Source: Acidobacteriota bacterium
GTDB lineage: Bacteria > Acidobacteriota > Terriglobia > Acidiferrales > UBA7541
Assembly (NCBI GenBank): GCA_003223245.1
Contig: QHYI01000115.1
Location: forward strand, 38,666 to 102,665
Length of the DNA: 64,000 bases
Reading direction: 5' to 3'
Every line of letters begins with the position of its first letter. Position 1 is the stretch's first letter. Shown piece by piece: positions 53,289-62,879 of this stretch. A model generated the notes under the pieces. The model did no database searches. It was given only the letters and a program-made list of their open reading frames with translations, and was not told where the DNA came from. The position numbers and the translations under genes were made by a program.

Positions 53289-54851
53289 CTAGCGTGACAG
53301 GCACGGCGTGGACAGCACCAGGCCGTTGGGCTTGGTGGCGTAATGCTCGCGCAGGGCGAGGCCTTTGCCGTAAAACACGGCGTTCCAGCCGAAGCGGCCG
53401 CGGACGCGGTCCATTTCGCGGTTCAGGTACCAGCGGCGATTGGCGCGGGTATCGAACAATTCATTTTGCCGGCGATCGGCTTCGAGATTGGTTACGCTGA
53501 CGCCTGCGAGCCGCACGGCCACGCGGCGCGTAAACAATTTGCCAAACAATTCCTTGGCGGCGGCAAGCAATTCGCGCTCGTCGTTGGTTGGCTTGGTGAG
53601 GCGCACCGCCTCGTGCGCCGAAAAATGGTCGACGTAACGGAGGCGCAGGCCGAGGGTGTGCGCCTGCTTGCCGTATTCGCGCAGGGTCGAGCCGATGCGC
53701 TCGCTGAGATACTCGATCAGGCCGCTGAGAAATTCGGTGTCGATGGTGCCGCCCTCGATGGTGGTTTCGCGGGAGACGGACTTCGGCGTGGAGGGGAGCA
53801 GCACTTCGCGGCCATCGAGGCCGCGGGCGCGCTCCCAGATTTGCTGGCCGACGGCTTCGCCGAAGGCCGCTTGCAGAGCGGCCTTCGGGACCCGGAGCAG
53901 TTGGCCGATGGTGGCGATGCCGCGCTCGGCGAGCGCAGCCGCGTGGACGTGGCCGATGCCGTGGAGCTTTTCCACCGGTAGCGGCGTCAAGAAAGCTTCT
54001 TCGTCACCGGGAGCGACCATGCGGAAGCCGCGTGGTCGCTCAACCCGCGAGGCGATCGAGGCCACCACTTTCGTGCGCGCCGCACCAATCGAAACGCTCA
54101 GCCCGGTTTCCTTGAAAACTTCCATCTGCAAGCGCACCAGCGTCCCGCGATAATCCGGATACAGGCGTTCGGTGCCAGCGAAATCGAGGTAAAAGTCATC
54201 CAGCGCGGCGGTTTCGACCGCAGGCGTGTACGTTTCGAGGATGCGGCGCACACGCTCGGCAAAGTCGGCGTAGCGCTCGTACTGGCCGGGGACGACGATG
54301 GCTTTGGGGCAGAGGCGCAGCGCTTCGCGGAAGCCCATTGCGGTTTTCACGCCAAGGGCTTTCGCCTCGTAGCTCGCGGAAGCTACGCAGCCGCGCCCCA
54401 CGAGAACGGGCTTGCCGCGCAGACGGTGGTCCAGCACCTGCTCGACAGAGGCGAAAAACGCGTCTACGTCCACGTGGACGATGTTGGGGATTTTGGGCGC
54501 CGGAGCTTTGCAAAGGCCAAGCCAGGCCCAAGCGGACCAAGGATTTTTCTCAGCGACCGGCTCGGGCTGCGGCGCTTGTGGTAAGGCCGTATCAGAAGAA
54601 CCCGCAGGGCTATCGCCTGCCACGCGGCTTGTCTCTTCGGCAGGCAAAGCCGCAGGGCTCGCGAACTCGCCCTGCGCTACAACCTCCTGTCCCGGATCGC
54701 TGTAGCTCGGGCCTTCCTCGTCCTGAGACCCGCCTTGCGGATCGAAGGAAGGCCCGAGGCTGGTTTCTTTTGCAGGCGCAACGCCCTCAAGCGTGGTTGC
54801 GATGGCGGGGTTAGCAAGGGCTACGCTTTGGCTTTCGACACAGACCCTCAT
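53289..54851 (-). CDS. dinB: Y-family DNA polymerase (Pol IV/DinB type) with repeat-derived N-terminal extension
   Basis: A 520-residue translesion polymerase. The catalytic core starts at about residue 122 (HVDVDAFFASVEQ, D128), with D218-D219 at the place of the usual Asp-Glu (ALDDFYLDF), a thumb with HhH (LHGIGHVHAAALAERGI) and a little-finger domain. D219 replaces a normally conserved Glu, so activity may be altered. The first ~120 residues are Pro/Ala/Glu-rich and have no counterpart; they are encoded partly by two perfect inverted repeats (54652-54675 and 54706-54758). ATG 54851 has AGGAG six bases upstream and no better start lies nearer the core, so the extension seems to be translated. 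Upstream of dnaE2 on the same strand. Confidence 0.88.
   Translation of the reverse strand: MRVCVESQSVALANPAIATTLEGVAPAKETSLGPSFDPQGGSQDEEGPSYSDPGQEVVAQGEFASPAALPAEETSRVAGDSPAGSSDTALPQAPQPEPVAEKNPWSAWAWLGLCKAPAPKIPNIVHVDVDAFFASVEQVLDHRLRGKPVLVGRGCVASASYEAKALGVKTAMGFREALRLCPKAIVVPGQYERYADFAERVRRILETYTPAVETAALDDFYLDFAGTERLYPDYRGTLVRLQMEVFKETGLSVSIGAARTKVVASIASRVERPRGFRMVAPGDEEAFLTPLPVEKLHGIGHVHAAALAERGIATIGQLLRVPKAALQAAFGEAVGQQIWERARGLDGREVLLPSTPKSVSRETTIEGGTIDTEFLSGLIEYLSERIGSTLREYGKQAHTLGLRLRYVDHFSAHEAVRLTKPTNDERELLAAAKELFGKLFTRRVAVRLAGVSVTNLEADRRQNELFDTRANRRWYLNREMDRVRGRFGWNAVFYGKGLALREHYATKPNGLVLSTPCLSR
54652..54675. repeat. Palindromic repeat inside the Y-family polymerase gene (1)
   Basis: GCAGGGC (54652-54658) and GCCCTGC (54669-54675) flank a 10-base loop. 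It encodes about residues 59-67. Confidence 0.6.
54706..54758. repeat. Palindromic repeat inside the Y-family polymerase gene (2)
   Basis: CTCGGGCCTTCCT (54706-54718) and AGGAAGGCCCGAG (54746-54758) are a perfect 13-bp inverted repeat. The loop contains CCGCCTTGC, the complement of the GCAAGGCGG found beside the intergenic palindrome at 4515-4559. It encodes about residues 32-49. Confidence 0.7.
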
Positions 54852-55198
54852 GGCGGCTCCTGAAAGGGAGGCGGATTTTCATCGGGCGGTGGCCGTCTCG
54901 GGAGAGCCTAGGCGGCAATGGAGGCGGCGCACCACCCGTTTCCCGTTTCCTCTACCGTCCTAACCATAGGCGAATAAAAAGCGAATGTCAAGAGGTTCCG
55001 AGAGTAGCAATGGCGCTTACTTTTTTGAACTTTTGGTTGGAGGGCTTAGGGCAGTGGGCGGCCGCAGAGGCCGCGCGGACTTCCAGGCTTTTGACAAAAT
55101 CATGAGACGTCGTGGCGGCAAGAAGCCCCGGACCGGTGATGAACCGCCGACCCGCGCGAAGAACAAGTAAAAATCAACAGCATTCCGGAGTTACAGCG
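54852..55198. other. Intergenic region between divergent genes
   Basis: No gene is firmly supported. A short frame ending at 55170 finishes FDKIMRRRGGKKPRTGDEP, which faintly recalls the C-terminus of small antitoxins, but no full gene can be made. Confidence 0.35.
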
Positions 55199-55684
55199 AT
55201 GGCCCAACTACCTCGAATGCCGGACCTGGATGCACGGCGGGCAGCAATGAAGAAGCTTGCTTTGTTTGTCGGCAAATGGGAGGGAGAGGCTCGCTTGCTG
55301 CGCGAGCCGGGCGAACCGCTCGTTTTGATGCAAACGGAGGAAGCTCAATTCAAGCTGGATGGGCTGATCCTGGAAATCGAAGGGATCGGGCGAAGCAAGA
55401 CCGACAATAAGCCCGTTCTGCAAGCTCTCGGGATCATCTCCTTCGACGACGAGGCGGACACTTATCACATGCGAGCGTTCAATGACGGCCGCTTTCTGGA
55501 GACGAATGTCAAGCTCTCGGAGGATGGCAGGAGTCTTACCTGGGGCTTCGCGCTGGGTACGATCCGAACCACTTCCGTGCTGCGGATTAACGAGAAAGGC
55601 GAGTGGACGGAGCTTGCCGAGATCACCATCGACTCACAGCCAGCCAAGAAACTCTTGGAACTAACGGTCAGGCGACAGGGATAA
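55199..55684 (+). CDS. Lipocalin-like / DUF1579-like small protein
   Basis: A 161-residue soluble protein: two short helices then a beta-rich fold beginning LALFVGKWEGEARLL and with GRSLTWGFALGTIRTTSVL near the end. The pattern (F-x-G-x-W near the start, alternating strands) is that of fatty-acid-binding/DUF1579-like barrels. ATG 55199 has GGAG eight bases upstream. It converges on the patatin gene. The ligand and role are unknown. Confidence 0.78.
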   Translation: MAQLPRMPDLDARRAAMKKLALFVGKWEGEARLLREPGEPLVLMQTEEAQFKLDGLILEIEGIGRSKTDNKPVLQALGIISFDDEADTYHMRAFNDGRFLETNVKLSEDGRSLTWGFALGTIRTTSVLRINEKGEWTELAEITIDSQPAKKLLELTVRRQG

Positions 55685-55728
55685 TGCGCGAGTGAATGTG
55701 CGCAGGCATACCTTAGACCGCAGTGGCG

Positions 55729-57975
55729 CTAGAACACGCGGCCGAGCTGGAAGAACCATTTGCGGTGGCCGGAGTCGCCCACGCTGCCACCGATGAAGAA
55801 TGGGCCCACGGCGGTTTCCGCCAGGAAGCCCGCAGCCACGTCGTTGGGCAGGTTGCTGTCGGCGGTCACGCCATACATCTTGCCGATCTCGTAGGAAGCA
55901 ACGGCGTACACGTTCTTGCCGACAAACGGCGGGAGCGTGAGCAAATCGTGTACAAAGCCCGCGCGGAACAAATAATACTGGTTGCCTTGAAATTCGTTGT
56001 TGCCGTAAGCGCTGAGGCGTAAAGGCCCTCCCAGGAAAAATTGCGGGATTCCTGTACTCTTCGTGCCAAACGTCGAGCCGCCTTCGCCTTCCGCAAAGAG
56101 GGAGGTGGGCCGCGTCATCGGCTGGAAATATCCGAGCTTGAGGTCCATGGAAGGAAAGCTGCTGGTGGCGCCGGGGCTTTGGTCGAACCACCGGAAATTC
56201 GATTCCGCGGTGAATCCGCGCCGCGGGATCACCGGATCGTCGGTATGGTCGAACAGGTAATGCAGACGGGTTTGTCCCACGCGCCCTTGGACCGCAGGAA
56301 TTTCGGGCGTCCCCAGGCGCAGCTTTGTGTTCAGCGAACCAACTTCGTAGCCAACGCGCAATTCACTGAAGCGTCCGAAGGTGTATCCTAGATCGCTGCC
56401 GATGTTAATGCGGTAGATGCGGTAGTCGGCGAGCGGGTCATTCTTGGCGTAAATCTGAAAGGCGGTGTCGCTGGCGTCGGCGCGCGGCGCGAAAAACCAG
56501 CGGCTCTCCGCCCTAAAGGGACGATACAGTTCGGTATGAATGCCGTAGGTATTGCCCAGCAGGAGATCGCTGCGCCACTCGGAGCGATAACCGGCCACAT
56601 CCATAAACGTGAAGCGTGTTCCGGTGGTGAAGTCCACGTTGCCGGCTTGCGAGCCATCCACTTCAAATGCGGTTTGGAACATGGGCGGCGCGTCGTTTTT
56701 TTCGACCACGCGCACCAGCAGCCCGGACTTTCCGTCTTGTTCGGTGAGCCAGTAGCCCGCCGAGTCGAATCGGCCAACGCCGGTGAGGCGCGTCAGCGTG
56801 GCATCGAGCTTCTGCGGGTCCACCGGTTTGCCGGGGAAGTTTTTCAAGTAACGGGCGACATCGATGGCCTCGCGCTCACTGGTTCCTTCCACCTTGACGA
56901 ACTGCGGCACGGGCAGTCCGGTGCGTTCCCGCGCCTTTCGGGCCTGGAGATAAGCGTCCCAATCCGCATCGTTTAATGCAAACGCCTCGAGCATGGGCGC
57001 CTTTACCTTAGCCGCTTCGTAGCCGCGCTCCATGATGGGCTTACTCTTCGCATAATCCACCGTGGTGAATTCACCAAGGGGGACAGAAATGAGGGAATCT
57101 GCCAGCTCCAAGCTGCGTACCTCATTGGCCCTGACCATCGCGCTTACCGAATGATTGAGGACACTGAAGACGGACCGAATGGCATCGGCTTGAACGGGCG
57201 CCGGCTCAAGGTGCACGGCAATCACGATCTCTGCGCCCATTTTGCGGACGACGTCGGTCGGCAGGTTGTCTAACAGCCCGCCATCGACGTAAACGGCCTT
57301 TCCTTCACGTACGGGCGAAAAAGCCCCTGGGATGGACATCGTGGAGCGCAAGGCGATGGCCAGCGGGCCGTCTTGGAAGACGTGTGATCGGCCGCTGACT
57401 AGATCGACAGCCACGCAGCGAAACGGCACGGGCATGTCGTCAAACGAGGAAATTCCGGAGTAGGGAAGCGTGACGCGATCAATCAGCAAGCCGATTTGAT
57501 GGCCTGCGATCAGACCCGCGGGTGCTGACAAACCGCGGCGCAAGCCAAAAATCAGCGAGTTGGGATAAGCGCGCTGATCTTCTTTGCGGCGGTAGGAGAG
57601 ATCCTGGTACGGCGTGCGGTCGCCGAGGATTTTCCGCCAATCGAGACCTCCGATCAGCTTTTGCATTTCTTCCGGCGTCATTCCTGTAGCGAAGAAGCCG
57701 CCTACGAGTCCGCCCATGCTGGTGCCCGCGACGTAATCCACGGGAATGTGGTGTTCCTCGAACCATTTCAGCACGCCAATGTGCGCAAGGCCCATGGCAC
57801 CGCCGCCTTCTAAAGCCACGCCGATTTTGGGGCGATGTTGCGACCTTGTTGTTGCGGGGACCTCGGAGTTTTCGCGCGTCGCCGAGACAGGAGGCGTGGC
57901 TGGCACCATCTTCTGTTGTGCTTGGAGAAGGGAAGGCAGCAGCAACAACGAGAAGATGCGCAGAGCTAGACGCAT
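55729..57975 (-). CDS. Patatin-like phospholipase with POTRA and outer-membrane barrel (PlpD type)
   Basis: A 748-residue exported protein: signal peptide (MRLALRIFSLLLLPSLLQA), patatin domain with oxyanion loop GGGAMG (57-62), nucleophile S86 in GTSMGG and Asp231 in VDGGLLDNLP, a POTRA-like segment (about 370-430) and a C-terminal 16-strand BamA-like barrel ending QLGRVF. This is the layout of type Vd secretion proteins such as PlpD, which display or release a phospholipase A. ATG 57975 has GAGGAGG upstream; 57993 lies before that site. No dedicated partner gene is visible. Confidence 0.92.
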   Translation of the reverse strand: MRLALRIFSLLLLPSLLQAQQKMVPATPPVSATRENSEVPATTRSQHRPKIGVALEGGGAMGLAHIGVLKWFEEHHIPVDYVAGTSMGGLVGGFFATGMTPEEMQKLIGGLDWRKILGDRTPYQDLSYRRKEDQRAYPNSLIFGLRRGLSAPAGLIAGHQIGLLIDRVTLPYSGISSFDDMPVPFRCVAVDLVSGRSHVFQDGPLAIALRSTMSIPGAFSPVREGKAVYVDGGLLDNLPTDVVRKMGAEIVIAVHLEPAPVQADAIRSVFSVLNHSVSAMVRANEVRSLELADSLISVPLGEFTTVDYAKSKPIMERGYEAAKVKAPMLEAFALNDADWDAYLQARKARERTGLPVPQFVKVEGTSEREAIDVARYLKNFPGKPVDPQKLDATLTRLTGVGRFDSAGYWLTEQDGKSGLLVRVVEKNDAPPMFQTAFEVDGSQAGNVDFTTGTRFTFMDVAGYRSEWRSDLLLGNTYGIHTELYRPFRAESRWFFAPRADASDTAFQIYAKNDPLADYRIYRINIGSDLGYTFGRFSELRVGYEVGSLNTKLRLGTPEIPAVQGRVGQTRLHYLFDHTDDPVIPRRGFTAESNFRWFDQSPGATSSFPSMDLKLGYFQPMTRPTSLFAEGEGGSTFGTKSTGIPQFFLGGPLRLSAYGNNEFQGNQYYLFRAGFVHDLLTLPPFVGKNVYAVASYEIGKMYGVTADSNLPNDVAAGFLAETAVGPFFIGGSVGDSGHRKWFFQLGRVF

Positions 57976-58284
57976 GCAAGCCTCCTCGGCCATGAGTTAA
58001 AGACCAACGCTAGTTGGAGATGCTTCTGAGAGTTTGGCCCAGCGTTACCACTTCCAGCAAGCAAAGAGGTGGAATTTGTTCTTGCGAGGAACGAATCGCA
58101 AGCCCACGGTTGAGCAGCAACTTGCTTGCAAGGAAGCCGCCAGCAAGCTTGCTGCTGGCAGCAAAGCCGTCGCGAATTGCGTGCAGCAGGGATGGCATTC
58201 TGGGTTAACTCCTGTATAATTCCTTTCGCAGTTAAGTCCGCATCATTTACGAGCTTCTTTTCGTTATCAACGAAGAGGATAATC
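57976..58284. other. Intergenic region with copC promoter
   Basis: No gene is supported. GCCAGCA/TGCTGGC flank an AGCTTGC loop at about 58139-58159, a hairpin of unknown role. The right part holds the TATAAT box at 58215-58220. Confidence 0.4.
58215..58220 (+). promoter_or_regulatory. Putative -10 box of copC-copD
   Basis: A perfect TATAAT stands 65 bp before the copC start. No good -35 is seen at 16-18 bp, so an activator may be needed. Confidence 0.35.
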
Positions 58285-58662
58285 ATGTCCCCAGGTCGTC
58301 GGGTTCGAACAGCATCGCTGTTTTTCTTCCTGATGGTGTTTTTCTTGGGTGCGACTTCAGGGTTCGCGCATGCAGTCCTTGTGGAATCCAGCCCGCCGTT
58401 GAAGAGTTCCGTCACTGGCCCTGATGTTCCTCTGAAGCTGCGTTTCAATGTTCGCATCGATGCTGCGCGCTCGCGTCTGACGCTTCTCCAGCCTGATGGT
58501 TCTTCGCAAACGCTTGAGCTTGACAAACAAGATCCGCCCAACAGCATTTCGGCGGAGGCCAAAGGTTTGCACCCTGGCGTTTACCGTTTGCGCTGGCAGG
58601 TGCTTGCTTCTGACGGCCACATCTCGCGCGGCGAAATTCCTTTCACCGTCGTCAAACGCTGA
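58285..58662 (+). CDS. copC: Copper-binding periplasmic protein CopC
   Basis: A 125-residue protein with signal peptide cleaved before His (GFA|HAVLVESSPP), leaving His29 as the N-terminal Cu(II) ligand; the second conserved His is in DGHISRGEIPF. The Ig-like fold matches CopC/YobA. The internal Met-rich Cu(I) site of plasmid CopC is absent. GAAGAGGAT precedes the ATG. CopD follows after 9 bp, so the two form an operon for copper uptake or tolerance. Confidence 0.9.
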   Translation: MSPGRRVRTASLFFFLMVFFLGATSGFAHAVLVESSPPLKSSVTGPDVPLKLRFNVRIDAARSRLTLLQPDGSSQTLELDKQDPPNSISAEAKGLHPGVYRLRWQVLASDGHISRGEIPFTVVKR

Positions 58663-58671
58663 CGCTGCCCA

Positions 58672-60306
58672 GTGGCTCGACTGCTCCAAATGTTTGGCTT
58701 CCTTTCCGTTCTGCTCCGTGGCGCCACGTTGACGTTTCAGACGCTCACAGTGGGTGGCATCCTATTTCTGGTTCTTGTCCTCCGTAGCGCAGCAAGCGAA
58801 GCCGGTGACACAAAGATCTCCTGCTTGCGGTGGACACGCCGGTTCGCGCTCGCCCTGGTGGTCGCACAAAGTTTCTATCTCCTGGCCACCGCTCTCATCT
58901 TGATGCAATCCGCCGAAATCGGCCTCGCCGATGTAATCGGCGCGAACTTTGTATTTGCCGGAGCGCTCGGCATTGCTGGCTCGCTTACAATTGGCATCTT
59001 GTCAGGTTTTGGGCAAAACGGCTCGGAGCGTGCTCTGCTGCTTCCTGCTGCTGCAATCATCGCCTCGTCGGTTCTGACCAGCCATGCTATGGCGCGTCTC
59101 GAGTATCGCTTTCCTTTAGCTCTTGTGACCGCACTGCATCAACTTGCCACGGCTGCCTGGCTTGGCGGTTTGCCGTTTTTGTTGATGGCCATCCGGTGCG
59201 CATCCGCGCCCGAATTCGTCCGGCGCCTGAGTGTGAGGTTTTCTCAGCTTGCATTAGTCAGCGTAGCGGTGCTGGCTTCTGGCGGTGTGATCTTGAGTTT
59301 TGCCTATGTTGGCTCAGTCAGCGCGATCTACGGCACTTCCTATGGCGCGATGGTAGCCACGAAAGCGATTCTCTTCGCGCTGCTGTTGTCTCTGGGTGCG
59401 CTGAATTTTCAGCTCGTTCGCTGGGGCGGAACCAGTTCTATCCTCGGAAGCCTCAGACGCTTTGGCGAAGCGGAAATCGGCATCGGGATTACCGTAATTC
59501 TCTCGGCGGCTTCGCTGACCTCGCTTCCCCCCGCTGTTGATCTTGTTCAAGACCGCGTTTCTGCGCCGGAGATTTATGCGCGCATGACACCCCGATCACC
59601 GCGGCTTTCCAGTCCAGCCATGAAGGATTTGCCCGAGGATGTCTACGCCGCGCAGAGGAAGGCTTTCGAGATGAGCTCGCTTTCCTCAGAGTCCTACGTT
59701 CCCGGCCAATCTGGTACGCGCCCAAACACTCCGGCCGAAAAGGCCTGGTCGGAATACAACCATCATTGGGCGGGCCTCATTGTTCTCTTCATCGGTCTTT
59801 TTGCTCTCCTTGCGCAAGTCGGGAAAATCTCTTTGGCGCGCAATTGGCCGCTGCTGTTTCTGGGCCTGTCCGCATTTCTTTTCTTGCGAAGTGACCCGGA
59901 GGTCTGGCCGCTCGGCCCCAACGGCTTTTGGGTGACTTTTGCGGATCCCGAAGTTTTGCTGCATCGCATCTTTGCTGCGCTTGTCATCGCGCTCGCCGTA
60001 TTCGAGTGGCGTGTTCAGACCGGCCGCGCAGCGTCTCCCAACATCCGGCTGGCATTTCCGGTGCTGATCGCGGTTTCTGGCGCGCTCCTGCTCACGCACT
60101 CCCACAGCCTTGGCAACATCAAGGAAGAAGTGCTCGCCGAACTGAGTCATATCCCGCTGGCGATTCTTGCGGTGATGGCCGGCTGGTCGCGCTGGCTGGA
60201 GCTCCGCCTGCCGGAAGAGAATCACAGGCGTGTTTGGTTGGCGCGCCTCTGGCCGGTATGCATTTCTCTGATTGGAATTTTTTTGCTGAACTACCGCGAG
60301 ATGTAA
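58672..60306 (+). CDS. copD: Copper resistance membrane protein CopD
   Basis: A 544-residue polytopic protein. The CopD domain is marked by ALHQLATAAWLGGLPFLL and runs through about eight helices to residue 290; a hydrophilic stretch (about 300-365) with SSLSSESYVPG then leads to a second block of five or six helices (GLIVLFIGLFALLAQ to SLIGIFLLNY), a longer C-terminal half than classic CopD. It probably moves copper across the inner membrane with CopC. GTG 58672 was used; ATG 58690 is the alternative. Confidence 0.9.
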   Translation: MARLLQMFGFLSVLLRGATLTFQTLTVGGILFLVLVLRSAASEAGDTKISCLRWTRRFALALVVAQSFYLLATALILMQSAEIGLADVIGANFVFAGALGIAGSLTIGILSGFGQNGSERALLLPAAAIIASSVLTSHAMARLEYRFPLALVTALHQLATAAWLGGLPFLLMAIRCASAPEFVRRLSVRFSQLALVSVAVLASGGVILSFAYVGSVSAIYGTSYGAMVATKAILFALLLSLGALNFQLVRWGGTSSILGSLRRFGEAEIGIGITVILSAASLTSLPPAVDLVQDRVSAPEIYARMTPRSPRLSSPAMKDLPEDVYAAQRKAFEMSSLSSESYVPGQSGTRPNTPAEKAWSEYNHHWAGLIVLFIGLFALLAQVGKISLARNWPLLFLGLSAFLFLRSDPEVWPLGPNGFWVTFADPEVLLHRIFAALVIALAVFEWRVQTGRAASPNIRLAFPVLIAVSGALLLTHSHSLGNIKEEVLAELSHIPLAILAVMAGWSRWLELRLPEENHRRVWLARLWPVCISLIGIFLLNYREM

Positions 60307-60315
60307 GTCGCAAAG

Positions 60316-60333
60316 CCTTTGAGTCAAAGGTTT
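60316..60333 (+). terminator. Possible terminator after copD
   Basis: CCTTT (60316-60320) and AAAGG (60326-60330) form a short stem around GAGTC, followed by TTT. Weak, but placed 9 bp after the copD stop. Confidence 0.3.
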
Positions 60334-60365
60334 GGTGGGGCAGGGAATTGAGCGAAGAAAGTATG

Positions 60366-60440
60366 TGGTTCCGGGACCTGGACTCGAACCAGGATACTCA
60401 GCTCCAAAGGCTGATGTCCTACCGATTAGACGATCCCGGA
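60366..60440 (-). tRNA. tRNA-Gln (TTG anticodon)
   Basis: The minus strand gives a 75-nt cloverleaf with acceptor TCCGGGA/TCCCGGA, anticodon stem TCAGC/GCTGA around loop CTTTGGA (anticodon TTG at positions 34-36), T-arm CCTGGTTCGAGTCCAGG, and encoded CCA. Confidence 0.95.
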
Positions 60441-60547
60441 ACTGCTTGATAGCAGTTTAGCAGAGCCAAGCAACCTGCCCAAGCCGCTGCTGCAGTCATG
60501 CGCAGATGTGCGGTTTCTGTTAGATTGGTATAGTTGCTCCCATCACC

Positions 60548-60637
<90 letters not shown>

Positions 60638-60728
60638 TACGACTCTTCCCCTTTGTTTTACGTCAATATTGACACCTTGCTACCTCCGTGCTACCGGTTT
60701 TCATCATTTATTTGGGATGGTGTCCAGC

Positions 60729-61938
60729 ATGGCCAGCGTCTACGCAAGGTTCAAAGGCCCCAGGGATGGGAGTATCAAAGGGTTGGGAAAGGCCGCCCGC
60801 CGAAGGGCGCGAAGTTCCATATTCGCTTCACAGACGCACAAGGCAAGCGGTGCTGGAGTCAACCCTTCGATACTCCGCAGCAAGCCCAGGAAAACGCTGA
60901 TGGCGTGGCCCTGGCTACCCAAGCCGCTGCCCAAGGACTCACCGTCGCTGAATACCAGGATCAGACGAACGCAGGCCGCACACCGATCAAAGTCGCGGTA
61001 GAAAGATTCCTCAAGCTCCACCGCAATGACCGGCCAAAGACGGTTAAGCAATACAATCTCGCGCTAACGCACCTACTTGCTAATCTTCCGCGTGGCGTGC
61101 GGTTCATCAAGGACCTGGCGACCTCCGATGCGCTCGACACCTACGTGCAAAGGCTACAGACCGAACAGTACGCCGCCAAAACCATCGAGACCCGGATGGG
61201 CGTCATCTTCTCGATGCTGAAGGACAACAAGAAGGAAACTGGTGTTGAGTATGCGGCGCAACTCGTCAGCCTGCCGGAACCGTTGCACACGCGGCCCAAA
61301 GCCTACGCCGACGACGAGATTCCGAAACTGTTTGGCGTCATGACCGCCGAGGAACGCGTGCGTTACCTATTCTTTTTGCACACCGCCTGCCGCGAACAAG
61401 AAGTGCAGTACGCCACCTGGGACGACATTGACGGGAAACATCGCAAATACCATGTGACCGGTGACGGCAAAGAAGATGTCAACTTTGTCCCGAAGATCAC
61501 GAGGAACGCTGGATTCCGCTGACCACCGAACTGGTTGAATTGCTCAAGGAGCGGAAAAAGAATCCTCCCCATCGCCGCTGGGTTTTTGTGAATAAGGATG
61601 GAGACGCGGAGGGCCACTTCCTTCGCAAGTTCAAGGCCATCGCCAAGCGTGCCGGGCTGAACTGCGGAAACTGCAAAACGACGATCAAGCAGGGGAAATA
61701 TCATCTGCGGAAGACCACGGAGGTTACCTGTGCCACAAGCCCGGTCTGCGAGAAACACCACCTCCACCGGTTGCGTAAGACCTGCGCGACCCGCTGGCTG
61801 CGGAACGGTGTGAACCTAATGGACATCAAGACTTGGCTTGGCCACAAGAGCTTGGAAACCACTGAACTTTATCTGTCCGACACCAAGCACATCGGCTCGG
61901 AAATGCAGGCCAACATCGATAAGGCCGGGACTTATTGA
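60729..61938 (+). pseudogene. Tyrosine integrase, frameshifted
   Basis: ATG 60729 opens MASVYARFKGP; the reading then shifts near 60760 to GWEYQRVGKGRPPKGAKFHI and continues to about 61490, where a second shift leads to HEERWIPLTTELVELLKERK and on to the stop at 61938. The joined protein (~400 residues) has a core-binding domain, box I arginine (TACREQEVQYATW), a cysteine-rich insertion (NCGNCK ... CATSPVC) that may bind zinc, HxxR (HRLRKTCATRW) and the tyrosine in LGHKSLETTELYLS. It lies 92 bp from tRNA-Ser. Two frameshifts make it inactive. No cargo genes of clear phage origin and no right attachment repeat are seen before the window ends. Confidence 0.85.
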
Positions 61939-62168
61939 GGTCACGCAGCATCCTTGGCGTGTTGGCGATCGTGAGAAAACGTATTTTTCTGAACGGATGT
62001 CGGGCCGGGCCTTCCCCCTAGTTGTGAGCGGAAGGTGGCCTTTTGGGTAGTGGGTCAGTTTCCGGTTTGCCCGTCATACGACTAGAATCCGGCCCAGACC
62101 TGGTTGCAAAGGCTGTGAGCGCAATCGCCTGGAGAGACTGCTCTGCGAAACAGGCCGAAGCGCCAACT

Positions 62169-62723
62169 TTAACTGCCCAGCAACGGCGGCCCGACTAGCT
62201 TCATGCCGTGTCTCTCGAACCGACTTGGGTCGTTTACCTTAGCGTCCGGCTTGCTGGTCTCCTCGAAGAAGCTTTCAATCCTCGCCGCCGGGGTGAAGGC
62301 AAACAGCATCCGCCCGGGCTGCTGGCCGAGGTAAGCCCACACGTGCGGGACGTTTCTTGGGGCCAAAACGGAATCGCCAGGTTTCAGCCGCAACTTCGTT
62401 TCGCCGACCTCCATCTGCACTTCGTCGCTACCTTCGACGAAGTAAAACCATTCCTCCTGCTCGTAGTGAATGTGTCGCGGTGGTCCGCCGCGGACCATAT
62501 TGCGGTTCTCCATGATGAACAGAGCGCCATTGGTCTCGTGGGTGAGGACTTTGAAGTCCAAATGGCTGTTGGCACGTGCGGCCTTGTGCGGCTGCCCTGT
62601 GCGATCAGTACCTGCTTCGACGAAGTGAAGAGTGCTCTCTTTTTCGTCCGCAAGGGCAGAATAAGGACGCAACGAAAGGGCAGCGACTACTTTCAGCATC
62701 GAACGACGGTCGAGCTCATGCAT
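62169..62723 (-). CDS. Exported cupin-domain protein
   Basis: A 184-residue protein with a Tat-like start (DRRSMLKVVAALSL) and a single cupin barrel. The two cupin motifs are RHIHYEQEEWFYFVEG (metal-binding His, His, Glu) and LAPRNVPHVWAY (His). A metal-dependent dioxygenase, isomerase or sugar-binding role is possible; none can be chosen. The ATG at 62723 has GGAGG upstream, with a longer than normal gap of about 12. It lies in the accessory stretch after the integrase. Confidence 0.85.
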   Translation of the reverse strand: MHELDRRSMLKVVAALSLRPYSALADEKESTLHFVEAGTDRTGQPHKAARANSHLDFKVLTHETNGALFIMENRNMVRGGPPRHIHYEQEEWFYFVEGSDEVQMEVGETKLRLKPGDSVLAPRNVPHVWAYLGQQPGRMLFAFTPAARIESFFEETSKPDAKVNDPSRFERHGMKLVGPPLLGS

Positions 62724-62879
62724 AATAGAGGAGTTCCTCCCAACGAACGTCGCAATGCTAGTCGACCACAGCTGGTAAGAAAAGGGTCAATTGGTGAAAA
62801 ATCCCGATAGCACTCACAATCCCCGGTCCGGCCACTTGGTGGATTAGCAACCCTTACCTAATCGTCTTACGTCAGAATC

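Noticed and set aside
54985..55170. Small ORF ending FDKIMRRRGGKKPRTGDEP, antitoxin-like
   Set aside because: Only the C-terminal ~20 residues recall antitoxins; no DNA-binding part, no toxin neighbour.
60653..61522. A 289-residue integrase taken as a complete gene
   Set aside because: It lacks the catalytic HxxR and Tyr, which follow in another frame, and its N-terminal start belongs to a third frame; better read as one frameshifted gene.
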